A DNA stretch of 64,000 nt from Candidatus Helarchaeota archaeon (GCA_013375455.1 JABXJT010000008.1:1-64000); one strand, 5' to 3'; numbered from the stretch's first letter, positions 1 through 9,283 are shown. Numbers and translations are program-made. The notes: generated by a model from the letters alone, not told the origin.

Positions 1-338
1 AAATGTGCTTGAAGGCGTTTTGCGATGGATTCATGGGCGTCATGGAACTCGACGTGGCTTGTAATGACCCATCGCCAGACATCCAGCCCATAATGTTTGT
101 AAGGTAAAACAATTTCCTGCGGAAGCGTAAAAGGTTTTGCGAATGGACACGTGGGATTAGTGCAAGCATAATAACACGTGTATAATCTGACTTTTCCATG
201 AAGTGTGATGACCGTGCGCCCCCCATCGTTATACAAGTAATCAATAGGTGATCCACATTGAGCACAGACCTTCGGATCCTTATCACTCCATCTAACATAC
301 AAGAGCGCGAGACTTTCTTTTTCCGTTTTAGTCGACAT
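1..338 (-). CDS. Transposase-like zinc/HTH protein, N-terminal part (cut by window edge)
   Basis: A continuous reading frame starts at an ATG on the minus strand (position 338) and runs off the left edge, giving about 112 residues. It has a zinc-binding pattern (CAQCG near residue 25, then CYYAC and CPF motifs near residues 60-72), followed by a helix-turn-helix-like stretch (LPYKHYGLDVWRWV, then HESIAKRL). A Cys-rich head followed by an HTH is common at the N-terminus of IS transposases, so this is probably the start of a transposase. The catalytic part lies outside the window, so a zinc-containing regulator is also possible. Confidence 0.5.
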   Translation of the reverse strand, partial: MSTKTEKESLALLYVRWSDKDPKVCAQCGSPIDYLYNDGGRTVITLHGKVRLYTCYYACTNPTCPFAKPFTLPQEIVLPYKHYGLDVWRWVITSHVEFHDAHESIAKRLQAH

Positions 339-443
339 TCAAAAATACTTGCCTCTCAGCGGGATTTAAATGTTTCCATGTGGTGATTTTTGTCGGAAAA
401 GATTACTTTTGCGGATTATGAAAAAAAGAAAGAATAGACAGAA

Positions 444-1214
444 TTACATTTTCCGGCCAGCAGCAACTTGGAGGACTTCACCGGTGATGTAACTAGATAC
501 ATCCGAGGAAAAGAAGAGGATGGCATTTGAAATATCCTTTGTGGTCCCCAATTTTATACCAACCTCAGGTTGTCGAACTAAGATGAGACCTTTCTCAATT
601 TCAGTACGAAGTTTTTCATCCTTGACGAAATAATCTGTTAATGCTGTATGGACAAGACCTGGGGCAATGGTATTACAGGTGATTCCAAGGTATCCAACTT
701 CTTGAGCGAGCGTCTTGCATAATCCAACGACCCCTGCTTTTGCAGTAGCATAATTACTTTGGCCGCGGTTTCCCTTATAAGCCATGCTGGAAATCATCAC
801 GACCTTGCCATATTTCTGTTTTTTCATGATGGGGATAACTTCCTTACAAAATCGCCAGTACCCCTTTAGATTCACATCTAAAACCAAATCATAATCGTCT
901 TCAGGCATTTTATGTATCATGTTATCCCGCAAAATTCCCGCATTACAGATCAAAATATCGACGCTTCCAAAGGTATCCATGCATTGTTGAACGGTTGCCT
1001 TCACTTCTTCAGTGCTTCTGACATCACATTTCATTGCCAGGGCTTTACCGCCTTTATTTTCGATTTCCTGCGCGACTTGTTTCGCCCCCTCTTCGTTTAT
1101 ATCGGCAATGACGACATTCGCGCCTTCCTCAGTAAAATCAAGGCAGGCTTGGCGACCAATTCCACTGGCGCCACCCGTGACAATGGCTGTTTTACCTTTA
1201 AGCTTTAAATCCAT
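444..1214 (-). CDS. Short-chain dehydrogenase/reductase (FabG-like)
   Basis: A 256-residue Rossmann-fold NAD(P)-dependent oxidoreductase of the classical SDR family. The cofactor-binding TGGASGIG is at residues 13-20, NAG at 91-93, a catalytic Ser near 142, and the YxxxK pair Tyr155/Lys159. Length is typical for 3-oxoacyl-ACP/CoA reductases or 3-hydroxyacyl-CoA dehydrogenases. No partner gene is adjacent, but two acyl-CoA synthetases occur elsewhere in the window, so a role in acyl-CoA metabolism is plausible. Substrate cannot be read from the sequence. Confidence 0.9.
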   Translation of the reverse strand: MDLKLKGKTAIVTGGASGIGRQACLDFTEEGANVVIADINEEGAKQVAQEIENKGGKALAMKCDVRSTEEVKATVQQCMDTFGSVDILICNAGILRDNMIHKMPEDDYDLVLDVNLKGYWRFCKEVIPIMKKQKYGKVVMISSMAYKGNRGQSNYATAKAGVVGLCKTLAQEVGYLGITCNTIAPGLVHTALTDYFVKDEKLRTEIEKGLILVRQPEVGIKLGTTKDISNAILFFSSDVSSYITGEVLQVAAGRKM

Positions 1215-1316
1215 TCTAAAACCTCTATCAGGTGAATCTTTACATTAACGAAATTTAAAAGATGTATTTAAAATGTTACATCTTAAAAAAAGAAAGACAG
1301 GAGGGTGGTTTCACTT

Positions 1317-1802
1317 TCATTTGGTGAGAACCAATTCGCAGCGGTCAGCGCCCTGCCGCAGCTGCGCACCTGGTTGGAAGTTAATATCCATGTTCAGTTG
1401 CTTGACAATGCTTTCGATCATAGGGTAGCACAATCGATAGCAGAGAGGCGGGAGGCGCTTTTCCTTGAATTTGGTCCATTCGAAGCAAGGTTTAACTGTA
1501 ATCATACCTTTTGTATCAGACGACTCGGTAATCGATGCTTCGAAGCACAGAACGTCCTTTAAGAAGGTGTTTAACATTTCCACTATGTTTGGAATATTTT
1601 TCTCAGTTAGCCCATATGCTTCTTCGAGAATTGGTGCAATATAAGTTCCAAATCGCTGCCAAGTTTTAGAGCCTGTTTCAATCGCCCTGGCAAGTCCCAT
1701 TTCCTCTCTTAATACCTCTAAAGTTGTCATAGCAAGTCCGACGTAAATAGCTGAACAAAGATCTTTTAATTTTTCATCCATAATACCCACCTTGACTAGC
1801 AT
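1317..1802 (-). CDS. ATC-hydrolase-like small protein
   Basis: A 161-residue soluble protein, largely helical in its first half. The C-terminal half has a pattern resembling the L-2-amino-thiazoline-4-carboxylic acid hydrolase family: PLCYRLCYPMIES followed by a GADRCEL ending. Family assignment is by motif impression only. The annotated start MLVKVGIMDEK could equally be the internal Met eight codons later. It lies between an SDR gene and the E1 fragment with no tight operon link. Function unknown. Confidence 0.6.
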   Translation of the reverse strand: MLVKVGIMDEKLKDLCSAIYVGLAMTTLEVLREEMGLARAIETGSKTWQRFGTYIAPILEEAYGLTEKNIPNIVEMLNTFLKDVLCFEASITESSDTKGMITVKPCFEWTKFKEKRLPPLCYRLCYPMIESIVKQLNMDINFQPGAQLRQGADRCELVLTK

Positions 1803-1854
1803 TAAACTGAAATGTTATATTTCTTCAATTCTTGTAAATCCTATAAAAATTTTA

Positions 1855-2157
1855 TTAAGAACTCTTTAATAGCCAATCCATTAATGGCAATTTGTTTCCA
1901 TTTTTATAAGCCTGGATTATTCCATTTGGTGAATCGCAGAAATTACAGGACGATCCCTTTTCAAACAGTGCTTTTTCGAGTTCATAATTCGGCGTGAATT
2001 TGAGGTGGTTAAATTCGACGACCCGATCTTCAATTATGTCAAGCAATAAGTCGATCGTAAGCCCCGCAACCACTTTGGGGGTGCCGAAGGTGGCTAAGGT
2101 GCAGGCACCAATATCTTGCGTCCGTTCGAAGTACACCCCACAAGCTAAACAAGGGTC
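1855..2157 (-). pseudogene. Orphan C-terminal fragment of a ubiquitin-activating (E1/ThiF-like) protein
   Basis: About 100 codons closely matching the last 100 residues of the full E1-like protein encoded at 10691-11773. Shared landmarks are DPCLACG, FERTQDIGACTLATFGTP (containing the candidate catalytic Cys), FNHLKFTPNYEL, SCNFCD and the DWLLK end. The ATP-binding half is absent. Homology stops abruptly at position 2157, where the upstream sequence becomes a different gene (the two-TM protein at 2156-2470). A GTG inside the fragment could start a 93-residue peptide, but a decayed paralogue is the simpler reading. Confidence 0.75.
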
Positions 2158-2470
2158 AGTTCCAAAAAAAATTGGAAATTAGAGTTAAATATGGTTCGAA
2201 ATAAAGATAATGAATATAACCTATTCCTATTGAAAGAACCAAGGAAGCAACAATTATTATTGGTGAATAGGAATTCATTTTTTTATCAAAAATATTAAAA
2301 TATTCTTCAAATTTATCATCATCGATTTTTACTATCCCATCATTCCTCAATGTCTCAAATCGTTGAAAAAAATCATAGAAGGTATTTTTATCCCAATAAT
2401 ATGTTAGGAATGAGCCAACATAGATGAAGACAAATAACATAGCAAGCCCGAAAATCATTATTGTGGTCAC
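2156..2470 (-). CDS. Small two-TM membrane protein
   Basis: A 104-residue protein with two hydrophobic spans (about residues 5-25 and 70-92) separated by a charged loop with FFQRFETLRNDG. I do not recognise a family. Its stop codon overlaps the first codon of the E1 fragment. The last codons contain a run of eight T on the coding strand, exactly at the junction with the E1-derived sequence, so its C-terminus may be a product of that rearrangement. Confidence 0.5.
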   Translation of the reverse strand: MTTIMIFGLAMLFVFIYVGSFLTYYWDKNTFYDFFQRFETLRNDGIVKIDDDKFEEYFNIFDKKMNSYSPIIIVASLVLSIGIGYIHYLYFEPYLTLISNFFWN

Positions 2471-2488
2471 ATTAGGAATCCCTGGTGG

Positions 2489-2701
2489 TCATGGGAATAC
2501 AAATATTAAAAGAGCGCAAATAATAAGAGGGATAGAAAAAATGAAGAGCGCCAGCAACCGGTTTTTCTTATAAAGTTTTCCGATTGGATCTAAATTTGTA
2601 GCGTTTTCCCAATAAGGATTAGGTTTTTCGGGAGGAAGCCGTTTAAATTCTCTACGTTTTACTTGAGTTTCTGTCAAATGATTCCCCACTAATAATTTCA
2701 A
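2489..2701 (-). CDS. Small single-TM protein
   Basis: A 70-residue protein with a basic, proline-containing N-terminal part and a C-terminal hydrophobic span (about residues 48-68) ending in FVFP, so a tail-anchored topology is likely. It overlaps the 3' end of the triple winged-helix gene by 50 bp in another frame and lies 18 bp before the two-TM gene. The three genes may be co-transcribed. No family recognised. Confidence 0.5.
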   Translation of the reverse strand: MKLLVGNHLTETQVKRREFKRLPPEKPNPYWENATNLDPIGKLYKKNRLLALFIFSIPLIICALLIFVFP

Positions 2702-4685
2702 GACGTTTATTTAAGGTGCAACCAATACAAGCATTATATTTTGAATCCCAGCATTGATTCCCCACCCATTTTTTACATTCATTACAAAAAGAAAATTGAT
2801 CTAATACTCCATCCTTATATAGTTTCTCCAGATTATATCTTAAATCCACTGCAACTAATTGCCCTGTTGAAATTTTTTCGTTTATTTGAGCCAGGTAACG
2901 TTTTTTTTCTCTTAACACTTCTATCTCTTTTTGAATTTTTTCCAGTTCATCTTTAGCCATTCCTTCAGCTAAAACCTTTTGTTCTAATTGGCTTAAATTT
3001 TGATTGATTGGATTTTCAAATTGGAGTAGATGAATGCCCCATTTATCTCCCTTAGAGTCATAAAGTGACGGATGAATTTGGTTATTGCATTGCTGGCATT
3101 TAAATATAAGCTCAAGTTCGTTTTTAATGAGGCCCTTTTTGAAGTTAAAATCCGCTATCGAAGGAAGGATTTTATTCCTATCAACTTTGTTTAAAATTTC
3201 ATCAACAAAAGGCAATTTACCTGTCTTCTGTTTTTTAATCCGATTTTCATATTCGGTAATTGAGTCTTTTAATGAATTTAAAATAGGGGGAATCAAATGC
3301 TGTAATAAAGAGTAAATTTCAAGTTCAATGTTAAATATATTCTCCCTTTTATGCCTTAAAACTGAGAAAATAAACCAATCTTTATTTATATCTTCTCCTG
3401 AAAGCCAGATTCTTTGTATATCTTCATTGGATTCGTCGGTTACTTTCTCAACACTACAATTTTTGAGAATGACTTCAATTAACTCATTAAAATCGCCTGT
3501 AAATTCTAAATCAAGTTTAGTATTAATAATATCTGGATTTTGTACTATTCGAAATAACTCATCCTTGGCAATTAATTTCGGTCTAATATAAAAACATGCA
3601 TCAACAGGTATTGGATTAATAGGAAGAGAGTAAATATTCTCGAACGAATCCTCGAATTTAATTTCGCCTGTAATTTTTGTGGAATTACAAGTTTTGGCTC
3701 TGAACCAATAAACTGCGCTATTTTTTTCAGAACGTTTAATTTCCCGCAATTTTACTATATCTGAAGGATATTTTTCCATTGGTTTAGTCTTTACGATCTC
3801 TAGAACCGTATCGTCAAAATTCAAAATTGAACGAGTATTTATGATGGTTTGATTCCATTGGTTTTCAATTTGAATGAATATTTTGAAATTGTCCCCTTCA
3901 ATAACTGGGTAAGAACGTCGTATCATTATTAATGATTCGGGGCCAATTTCATTGGCTTCTTCAGCAATGGGTTTAGATTCTTTAATAAAGTGAGAAACCA
4001 ATGATATTGGCGCAACTTTTTCAAGCTTCAACATCCTTCTCAAGAGATCTTCATTCATTAGATTTAAATATCTCATGTTTTCTATTTGATATTCTTTAAC
4101 TATTCCGTAGTTTTCTAATTCTTCAATGTGATAATGGAATGTACTTTGATTCACTTTGGATTTTGCGATAAGATCTGGGATCTTGGTTTTTGGATATTGG
4201 AGGAGTTCAGTAATTATCTTCTTATTTAATTCATTCCTTAAAATGTGGTGAATTCTGAGATCATCACCAGAAATATTTGCATTCCCAAAACAATAACAAT
4301 TCTTGAATTTAAGGGAATTGATAAAACCAAATTTCTCTAAAATAACTAAATGCCAGCTACATGTTTGGACCGGAAAATTCAATTCGCGTGCTAATTCTCT
4401 AAGATGAATTCCAGGGTTGTTATCAATTGTTTGATAGATAATGTTTCTTTTTGGATTTTTCAGAATTTCTGGTTTAAGTAGTTGAGTGCCTTCAACTAGA
4501 ATATTTTTTTGATATAATTTTTCTAAATTTGAAATTATTTCATGTTCTGCATAATTCAATCGTGTCTTACATATTTTAACTATTTTATTTGCGTTAAACA
4601 TCTTCTTTTTTTCTTTTATTGCCAGTATGACTTTTAAAATATCACTTTCTACTTGTGATAAGCTCGCTGGATAGCCCTTTTCCAA
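2652..4685 (-). CDS. Triple winged-helix protein with beta-sandwich-like middle and C-terminal zinc cluster
   Basis: A 677-residue protein. Residues about 1-75, 75-135 and 142-210 each look like winged-helix domains; the second contains HLRELARELNFPVQTCSWHL and the third PDLIAKSKVNQSTFHYHIEELENYGIV, both ArsR/MarR-like. Residues about 250-345 look like a beta-sandwich (QIENQWNQTI, VYWFRAKTCNSTKITG), followed by an alpha/beta region. The C-terminus has zinc-type cysteines (CQQCNN; CNECKKW...CWDSKYNACIGC) around a coiled-coil segment. DNA binding is expected from the winged helices. The function of the rest is unknown. A tandem repeat lies just upstream. Confidence 0.7.
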   Translation of the reverse strand: MEKGYPASLSQVESDILKVILAIKEKKKMFNANKIVKICKTRLNYAEHEIISNLEKLYQKNILVEGTQLLKPEILKNPKRNIIYQTIDNNPGIHLRELARELNFPVQTCSWHLVILEKFGFINSLKFKNCYCFGNANISGDDLRIHHILRNELNKKIITELLQYPKTKIPDLIAKSKVNQSTFHYHIEELENYGIVKEYQIENMRYLNLMNEDLLRRMLKLEKVAPISLVSHFIKESKPIAEEANEIGPESLIMIRRSYPVIEGDNFKIFIQIENQWNQTIINTRSILNFDDTVLEIVKTKPMEKYPSDIVKLREIKRSEKNSAVYWFRAKTCNSTKITGEIKFEDSFENIYSLPINPIPVDACFYIRPKLIAKDELFRIVQNPDIINTKLDLEFTGDFNELIEVILKNCSVEKVTDESNEDIQRIWLSGEDINKDWFIFSVLRHKRENIFNIELEIYSLLQHLIPPILNSLKDSITEYENRIKKQKTGKLPFVDEILNKVDRNKILPSIADFNFKKGLIKNELELIFKCQQCNNQIHPSLYDSKGDKWGIHLLQFENPINQNLSQLEQKVLAEGMAKDELEKIQKEIEVLREKKRYLAQINEKISTGQLVAVDLRYNLEKLYKDGVLDQFSFCNECKKWVGNQCWDSKYNACIGCTLNKRLEIISGESFDRNSSKT

Positions 4686-4750
4686 ATGTTATTCCACCAA
4701 GAATGTTATGCACTTATTATATATCAGGTATTATAATACATTCAATTTTG

Positions 4751-4909
4751 CTAATTTTAATTGCAAATTCTTAAATTTTTTTTGGATGTATAATAGTGGA
4801 AAGTTATTTGAAAATCTGAAGCATACATTCAATATTTCTAATTTTAATTGCAAATTCTTAAATTTTTTTTGGATGTATAATAGTGGAAAGTTATTTGAAA
4901 ATCTGAAGC
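4751..4909. repeat. 72-bp perfect tandem repeat (two copies, period 87 bp)
   Basis: Positions 4751-4822 and 4838-4909 are identical over 72 bp, and similarity extends several bases further upstream with a few mismatches, giving a period of 87 bp. Each copy has a run of T on the plus strand and an AT-rich core. The repeat lies between the start of the triple winged-helix gene (4685, minus) and the stop of the giant Ig-repeat gene (4924, minus), so it is in the upstream region of the regulator. Confidence 0.9.
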
Positions 4910-4923
4910 TCAGGTCATTGATT

Positions 4924-7900
4924 TCATTGATTTATCTCTCCCCCATTATATTTGTCAGATTCTAAGAGTTTCTTATATTTTTCAAGTAGAGCTTTACCTT
5001 CTTCAGCTGGCAAGCCGGCGATTTCATTTAAGATGATGGACTTGTCTTCTGGGGAGATAGGAAGTTTATCCATAATATTATGAATATCCGCTGCGACAAG
5101 GTGAAGATCTTTTGTCAAAAACTCCATTTTCTTCTCCAACTCTTGCTTTTGTGACATCAGCTTAGATTTAATTTCGTTATATTCTTCTTTAGTGACTTCT
5201 CCAGATTGGAGATATGTTTCCACGTTTGCTAAGCATGTATTTAGGACGTTCAATTTGATATAATCGAATTCACGTCCTACTTCCACGCCTTTTGGTACTC
5301 CTTCTGGGAAGATTTCCGGTTTTGGTGGTACTTCTTCGGTTACAACAGGAATGGGCGGTTTGATTCTTTTTCGAGTGAAAACCCCACCTAGTACAGTTCC
5401 CCTAATTTCATTTTGCTTGATTAAATTATTGAGAATGCTCGAAACTCTGTCTTCATTAATGTATGTCGCTCTAACTATATCCCTAATTGAAATCTCATCA
5501 GTTTTCGCTAAATCGATGTAATTATGGATTTTTTTCTTTCGTACTCGCGTGCTTCTAACACGGTAAGTAATTCCTACTGCAGCGATGGCGCCGATTGCAA
5601 TGACTATAATTATGATAATAAGAGTATTATCAGGAGCCTCTTCTTCTGCGATTTGGATGATAATGGCACTAGATTGAACGGCTTCATTGCCTGCTAAATC
5701 TGCAACGCGGAATCGAATCGTATTTTGCGTGAGGGAGAGTTGATTGAAGGGTACCACATTTACCTTCATGTAAAGCGTGCCTGTATCACCATCACTTGCG
5801 GGATTTGTACAAGCTGCATCTAGAAAAACACCATCGACCGAGGCCCAATTGTCCGGCGTTAAAGATCCCGTCGTTGAATATGCAAATTGGACACTGGAGC
5901 GGTTAATCCCTGCGCCTGATATTGATATTTGGCAAATAATTTCTGGTGTTGTATCATAAAAAATACCCAAAGACCCGATGACCAGAAAATCTGAAGGTGG
6001 AGTATTATCGATAGTAAAGGAAACTACATCGAAATCTGACTGACCCAGATCGTTGATTGCAGTGACATTAATAGTGTAATTGCTATCTGGCAAGAACGTG
6101 TTATTGTAATAGTGAAATGTTCCTGAATTTTGTCCCACTAAATTTGTCAGATTCATAAAGGATGGACTATTTATGATCATGTTTGTGATAGTTTGGCTTC
6201 CTCCTGCTGATACCGTTCCATTAATCCAAATCCTAGAGCCACTTAAAAACGCACCCATAGAAGGAGTGGTGATACTGACAATTGGGGTCGGAATTTGAAC
6301 TATATTGAAGAATCTCGTTGCAGAATCATAATTCCCGGCCTCATCCCATGCGGTCACATTAACACGCACTGTTCCCGTGACAGCGGTATTATTGCGAAAC
6401 GCGAAGGCCCCTGAAGATAGGCCAATGGGACTCACGATTAGAGTAAAGTCACTATTATTACAAATAATGTTAGCGATGGTCGTCGTGAGATCTGAGACAG
6501 TTCCATTGAGCCATATGTAACCAGCCATTGGGAAAACATTGGCTCCATCAGAGGAAGGTTCAGTTATCGCAATCGATGGATTATTATTATCCACGGTCAC
6601 CGTGACCCCACTACTCTCCAAGTAATTTCCTGCATTATCATAAACACGTATATATAAATCGTGAGACCCGTCACCTGTGGTGGTTGTATCCCAATTAATT
6701 GAATAAGCTGCAGTATTATCGGTGCCTAATAGAGTTCCCGGTCCTATCGGCCCATCCCAGAATTCCACGTAATCAACCCCGCTTCCACCAACATCATCAG
6801 CGGCAGTTGCACTAATCGAAATGGACCCGCTTACATTATCCCCTGTATTGGGCGATGTGATGGTTGCAGTGATCGGTTCCGTGTTATCCACCGTTACCGA
6901 GGTGGCTGCACTATCAAAATAATTCCCCGCAAAATCATACACCCGCACGGTGAGTTCATGAAGGCCATTAGTGGTAAGTGTTGTATCCCAGCTCTGTGAG
7001 TACGGTGCCACGTTATCCGTCCCGATCAGGGTGACCCCCGCACCGTCCAACCAGAATTCCACGTAATCGACCCCGCTTCCACCAACATTATCGAATGCGT
7101 TCGCATCAATGGAGATGGTACCTCCGACGGATGCACCACCAGTAGGTGAGGTTATGGTTGCTGTAATAGGAGCAGTATTATCGACCGTAAAGGTGACAAT
7201 ATCCAAGCTCCTTTGATTGAGATCATTAATGGCTGTAACATTAATTACATGGGTTCCGTCCGGAAGGGCTGTATAATTAAAGAAGTGGAAGGTCCCTGCG
7301 TTTAGACCAATTAAATTCGTGAGGTTAGTGAAATAGGCTGTATTATTGATGACCACATCTAGAAAGACTCTGGTACCTCCTGCTGTTGCGGTCCCATTGA
7401 TCCAAAACGCGGAACCACTAAGTACTGCCCCATCAGAGGGAGTGGTAATCGATACCGTGGGAACAGGTACTGGTATATTGAAGAATCTCGTTGCAGAATC
7501 ATAATTCCCGGCCTCATCCCATGCGGTCACATTAACACGCACTGTTCCCGTGACAGCGGTATTATTGCGAAACGCGAAGGCCCCTGAAGATAGGCCAATG
7601 GGACTCACGATTAGAGTAAAGTCACTATTATTACAAATAATGTTAGCGATGGTCGTCGTGAGATCTGAGACGGTTCCATTGAGCCATATGTAACCAGCCA
7701 TTGGGAAAACATCGGCTCCATCAAAAGAGGGTTCAGTTATCGCAATCGATGGATTATTATTATCCACGGTCACCGTGACCTCACTACTATCCAAGTAATT
7801 ACTTGCACTATCAATAACCTGAATAATTAAATCGTGGGACCCATCACCCGCGGTGGTGGTATCCCAAGAGTGGGAATAAGGCGCGTTGGAATCACTCCCA

Positions 7901-9123
7901 ATCCAAGTACCATCGATGTGATCCAACCAGAACTTGACATGATCGACTCCACTGCCACCAACATTATCTGAAGCATTCGCATCCACGTTAATGGTGCCGC
8001 TGACATTATCTCCTGTAGAGGGATTGGTGATTACGGCAGTAGGTGGGTCCAAGTTATCAATAAATACGTTAACGGCTGCGCTATCCAAGTAATTGCCTGC
8101 AAAATCATACACCCGTATGTATAGGTCATGAGGTCCATCCGTGGTAGTTTTTGTATCCCAAGTTAGTAAACCACCACCGGTCCCGATCAAGGTGCCCGTG
8201 CCCGTTCCATCCAGCCAGAACTCAACAAATGCTACTCCCGATCCACCAACGTTATCGCCTACGCTCGTATCAATGAATGTGACACTTCCGAGGCATGCAT
8301 TATTATATGGAACGGTGATGACGGCAATGGTAGGATCAGTATTATCCACCGTAATGGAGGTTGCGGCGCTTTCCAAGTAGTTACCCGCGAAGTCATAAAC
8401 TCGAACCGTAAGATTGTGGGAGCCATCAGTCGTGGTAGTCGAATCCCAAGTTTGAGAATAAGCAGCCCAGAAATCGGTCCCGATCAAGGTGCCCGTGCCC
8501 GTTCCATCCAGCCAGAACTCAACAAATGCTACTCCCGATCCACCAACGTTATCCGTTGCACTTGCGTTAAGGGTAACCGTGCCACCAACGTCGTCACCCA
8601 TACTAGGGGAATCAATGGTAGCGGTAATGGGGGGATTAGTGTCCTTGTAAAATTGCCAGGAAGGAGAGACCCCATCATTTATATTGGAAGAATTGTCCCA
8701 TACTTTGAAATAAACATTGTGGCTTCCCTCATTCAAGGCAGTCCATACGGAACTTGCTATTACAAAATCACTCGTATAACTATTGATTCCTAAATCAGTA
8801 AAGATTGTGGTCCAATTGGTAGTATTAGTTCCAGTTGGAGTATAAGAATCCACTTGATAATAAGCATCATCGAGTGTATTATTATCATCGAAATCTACAT
8901 CCATTGTTGGTGCAGAATTGTAATAATTTCCCGATGGGGTATTTACCGTAATTGTTGGAGTATTTTGAACATATAAAGTAATTGGATGATTAAATTTTTC
9001 ATCATTACCATTTCTATTATAGAAATTAAACATCGTTAAAAAAGAAGAACAAGTTAAAAAGCTTATAATAAATAGGGTAAAAACCTTTTTAAACGTAATT
9101 TTATTCATCATTGTGTTTGACAT
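4924..9123 (-). CDS. Giant Ig-repeat surface protein with one C-terminal TM and cytosolic winged-helix-like domain
   Basis: A 1399-residue protein. The N-terminal hydrophobic segment (residues about 9-28) is a signal peptide or anchor. It is followed by roughly eleven Ig-like modules of about 95 residues, recognisable by repeats such as GGSGVDYVEFWLDG, SHDLTVRVYDFAGNY and SVTVDNT (Big_7-like). A single TM lies near residues 1162-1182 (IIIIIIVIAIGAIAAVG), then a basic stop-transfer RVRKKK. The cytosolic part has a winged-helix-like segment (ISIRDIVRATYINEDRVSSI, then GGVFTRKRI), a SHOCT-like segment (YLQSGEVTKEEYNEIKSKL) and a coiled-coil tail. Probably a surface receptor or adhesin that signals inward. 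Confidence 0.85.
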   Translation of the reverse strand: MSNTMMNKITFKKVFTLFIISFLTCSSFLTMFNFYNRNGNDEKFNHPITLYVQNTPTITVNTPSGNYYNSAPTMDVDFDDNNTLDDAYYQVDSYTPTGTNTTNWTTIFTDLGINSYTSDFVIASSVWTALNEGSHNVYFKVWDNSSNINDGVSPSWQFYKDTNPPITATIDSPSMGDDVGGTVTLNASATDNVGGSGVAFVEFWLDGTGTGTLIGTDFWAAYSQTWDSTTTTDGSHNLTVRVYDFAGNYLESAATSITVDNTDPTIAVITVPYNNACLGSVTFIDTSVGDNVGGSGVAFVEFWLDGTGTGTLIGTGGGLLTWDTKTTTDGPHDLYIRVYDFAGNYLDSAAVNVFIDNLDPPTAVITNPSTGDNVSGTINVDANASDNVGGSGVDHVKFWLDHIDGTWIGSDSNAPYSHSWDTTTAGDGSHDLIIQVIDSASNYLDSSEVTVTVDNNNPSIAITEPSFDGADVFPMAGYIWLNGTVSDLTTTIANIICNNSDFTLIVSPIGLSSGAFAFRNNTAVTGTVRVNVTAWDEAGNYDSATRFFNIPVPVPTVSITTPSDGAVLSGSAFWINGTATAGGTRVFLDVVINNTAYFTNLTNLIGLNAGTFHFFNYTALPDGTHVINVTAINDLNQRSLDIVTFTVDNTAPITATITSPTGGASVGGTISIDANAFDNVGGSGVDYVEFWLDGAGVTLIGTDNVAPYSQSWDTTLTTNGLHELTVRVYDFAGNYFDSAATSVTVDNTEPITATITSPNTGDNVSGSISISATAADDVGGSGVDYVEFWDGPIGPGTLLGTDNTAAYSINWDTTTTGDGSHDLYIRVYDNAGNYLESSGVTVTVDNNNPSIAITEPSSDGANVFPMAGYIWLNGTVSDLTTTIANIICNNSDFTLIVSPIGLSSGAFAFRNNTAVTGTVRVNVTAWDEAGNYDSATRFFNIVQIPTPIVSITTPSMGAFLSGSRIWINGTVSAGGSQTITNMIINSPSFMNLTNLVGQNSGTFHYYNNTFLPDSNYTINVTAINDLGQSDFDVVSFTIDNTPPSDFLVIGSLGIFYDTTPEIICQISISGAGINRSSVQFAYSTTGSLTPDNWASVDGVFLDAACTNPASDGDTGTLYMKVNVVPFNQLSLTQNTIRFRVADLAGNEAVQSSAIIIQIAEEEAPDNTLIIIIIVIAIGAIAAVGITYRVRSTRVRKKKIHNYIDLAKTDEISIRDIVRATYINEDRVSSILNNLIKQNEIRGTVLGGVFTRKRIKPPIPVVTEEVPPKPEIFPEGVPKGVEVGREFDYIKLNVLNTCLANVETYLQSGEVTKEEYNEIKSKLMSQKQELEKKMEFLTKDLHLVAADIHNIMDKLPISPEDKSIILNEIAGLPAEEGKALLEKYKKLLESDKYNGGEINQ
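6301..6607. repeat. Intragenic duplicated segment, copy A
   Basis: A segment of about 307 bp inside the giant Ig gene is almost identical to 7474-7780 (offset 1173 bp), differing at only a handful of bases. It encodes one full Ig-like module (ITEPS...GYIWLNGTVSD...). The DNA-level identity is far higher than between the other modules, pointing to recent duplication or gene conversion. Confidence 0.9.
7474..7780. repeat. Intragenic duplicated segment, copy B
   Basis: Partner of 6301-6607 in the same gene. The few differences cluster near the end encoding the module start (EPSSDGAN in one copy, EPSFDGAD in the other). A shorter near-identical pair in the same gene lies near 8180-8260 and 8485-8560. 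Confidence 0.9.
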
Positions 9124-9283
9124 CTCCTTGTTGTCCTATTCATAATTTTTATGTTAAAATTAAATTTTAAAAGAAATTAAATTCTTATCTTTAAAGGACT
9201 TGTGTACTTCTGCTATATAAAACGCTCTAGTACAATTTTTGAGAAAGGCTAGCACAATCTTGATATGAAAATTGTGATTCAAA

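Noticed and set aside
912..1248. Two plus-strand frames opposite the SDR gene
   Set aside because: Antisense shadows of a well-conserved SDR gene; no homology-like motifs.
2150..2175. Programmed frameshift at the T8 run fusing the two-TM protein to the E1 fragment
   Set aside because: Possible but unsupported: no stimulatory structure seen, and a rearrangement junction explains the layout.
4708..4965. An 85-codon plus-strand frame with a 29-residue repeat across the 72-bp tandem repeat
   Set aside because: The 87-bp period keeps the frame open by itself; the peptide is low-complexity Asn/Phe/Leu and it runs into the 3' end of the giant Ig gene.
8141..8793. Open frames on the plus strand opposite the Ig repeats
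   Set aside because: They mirror the repeat structure of the minus-strand gene and have no coding look of their own.
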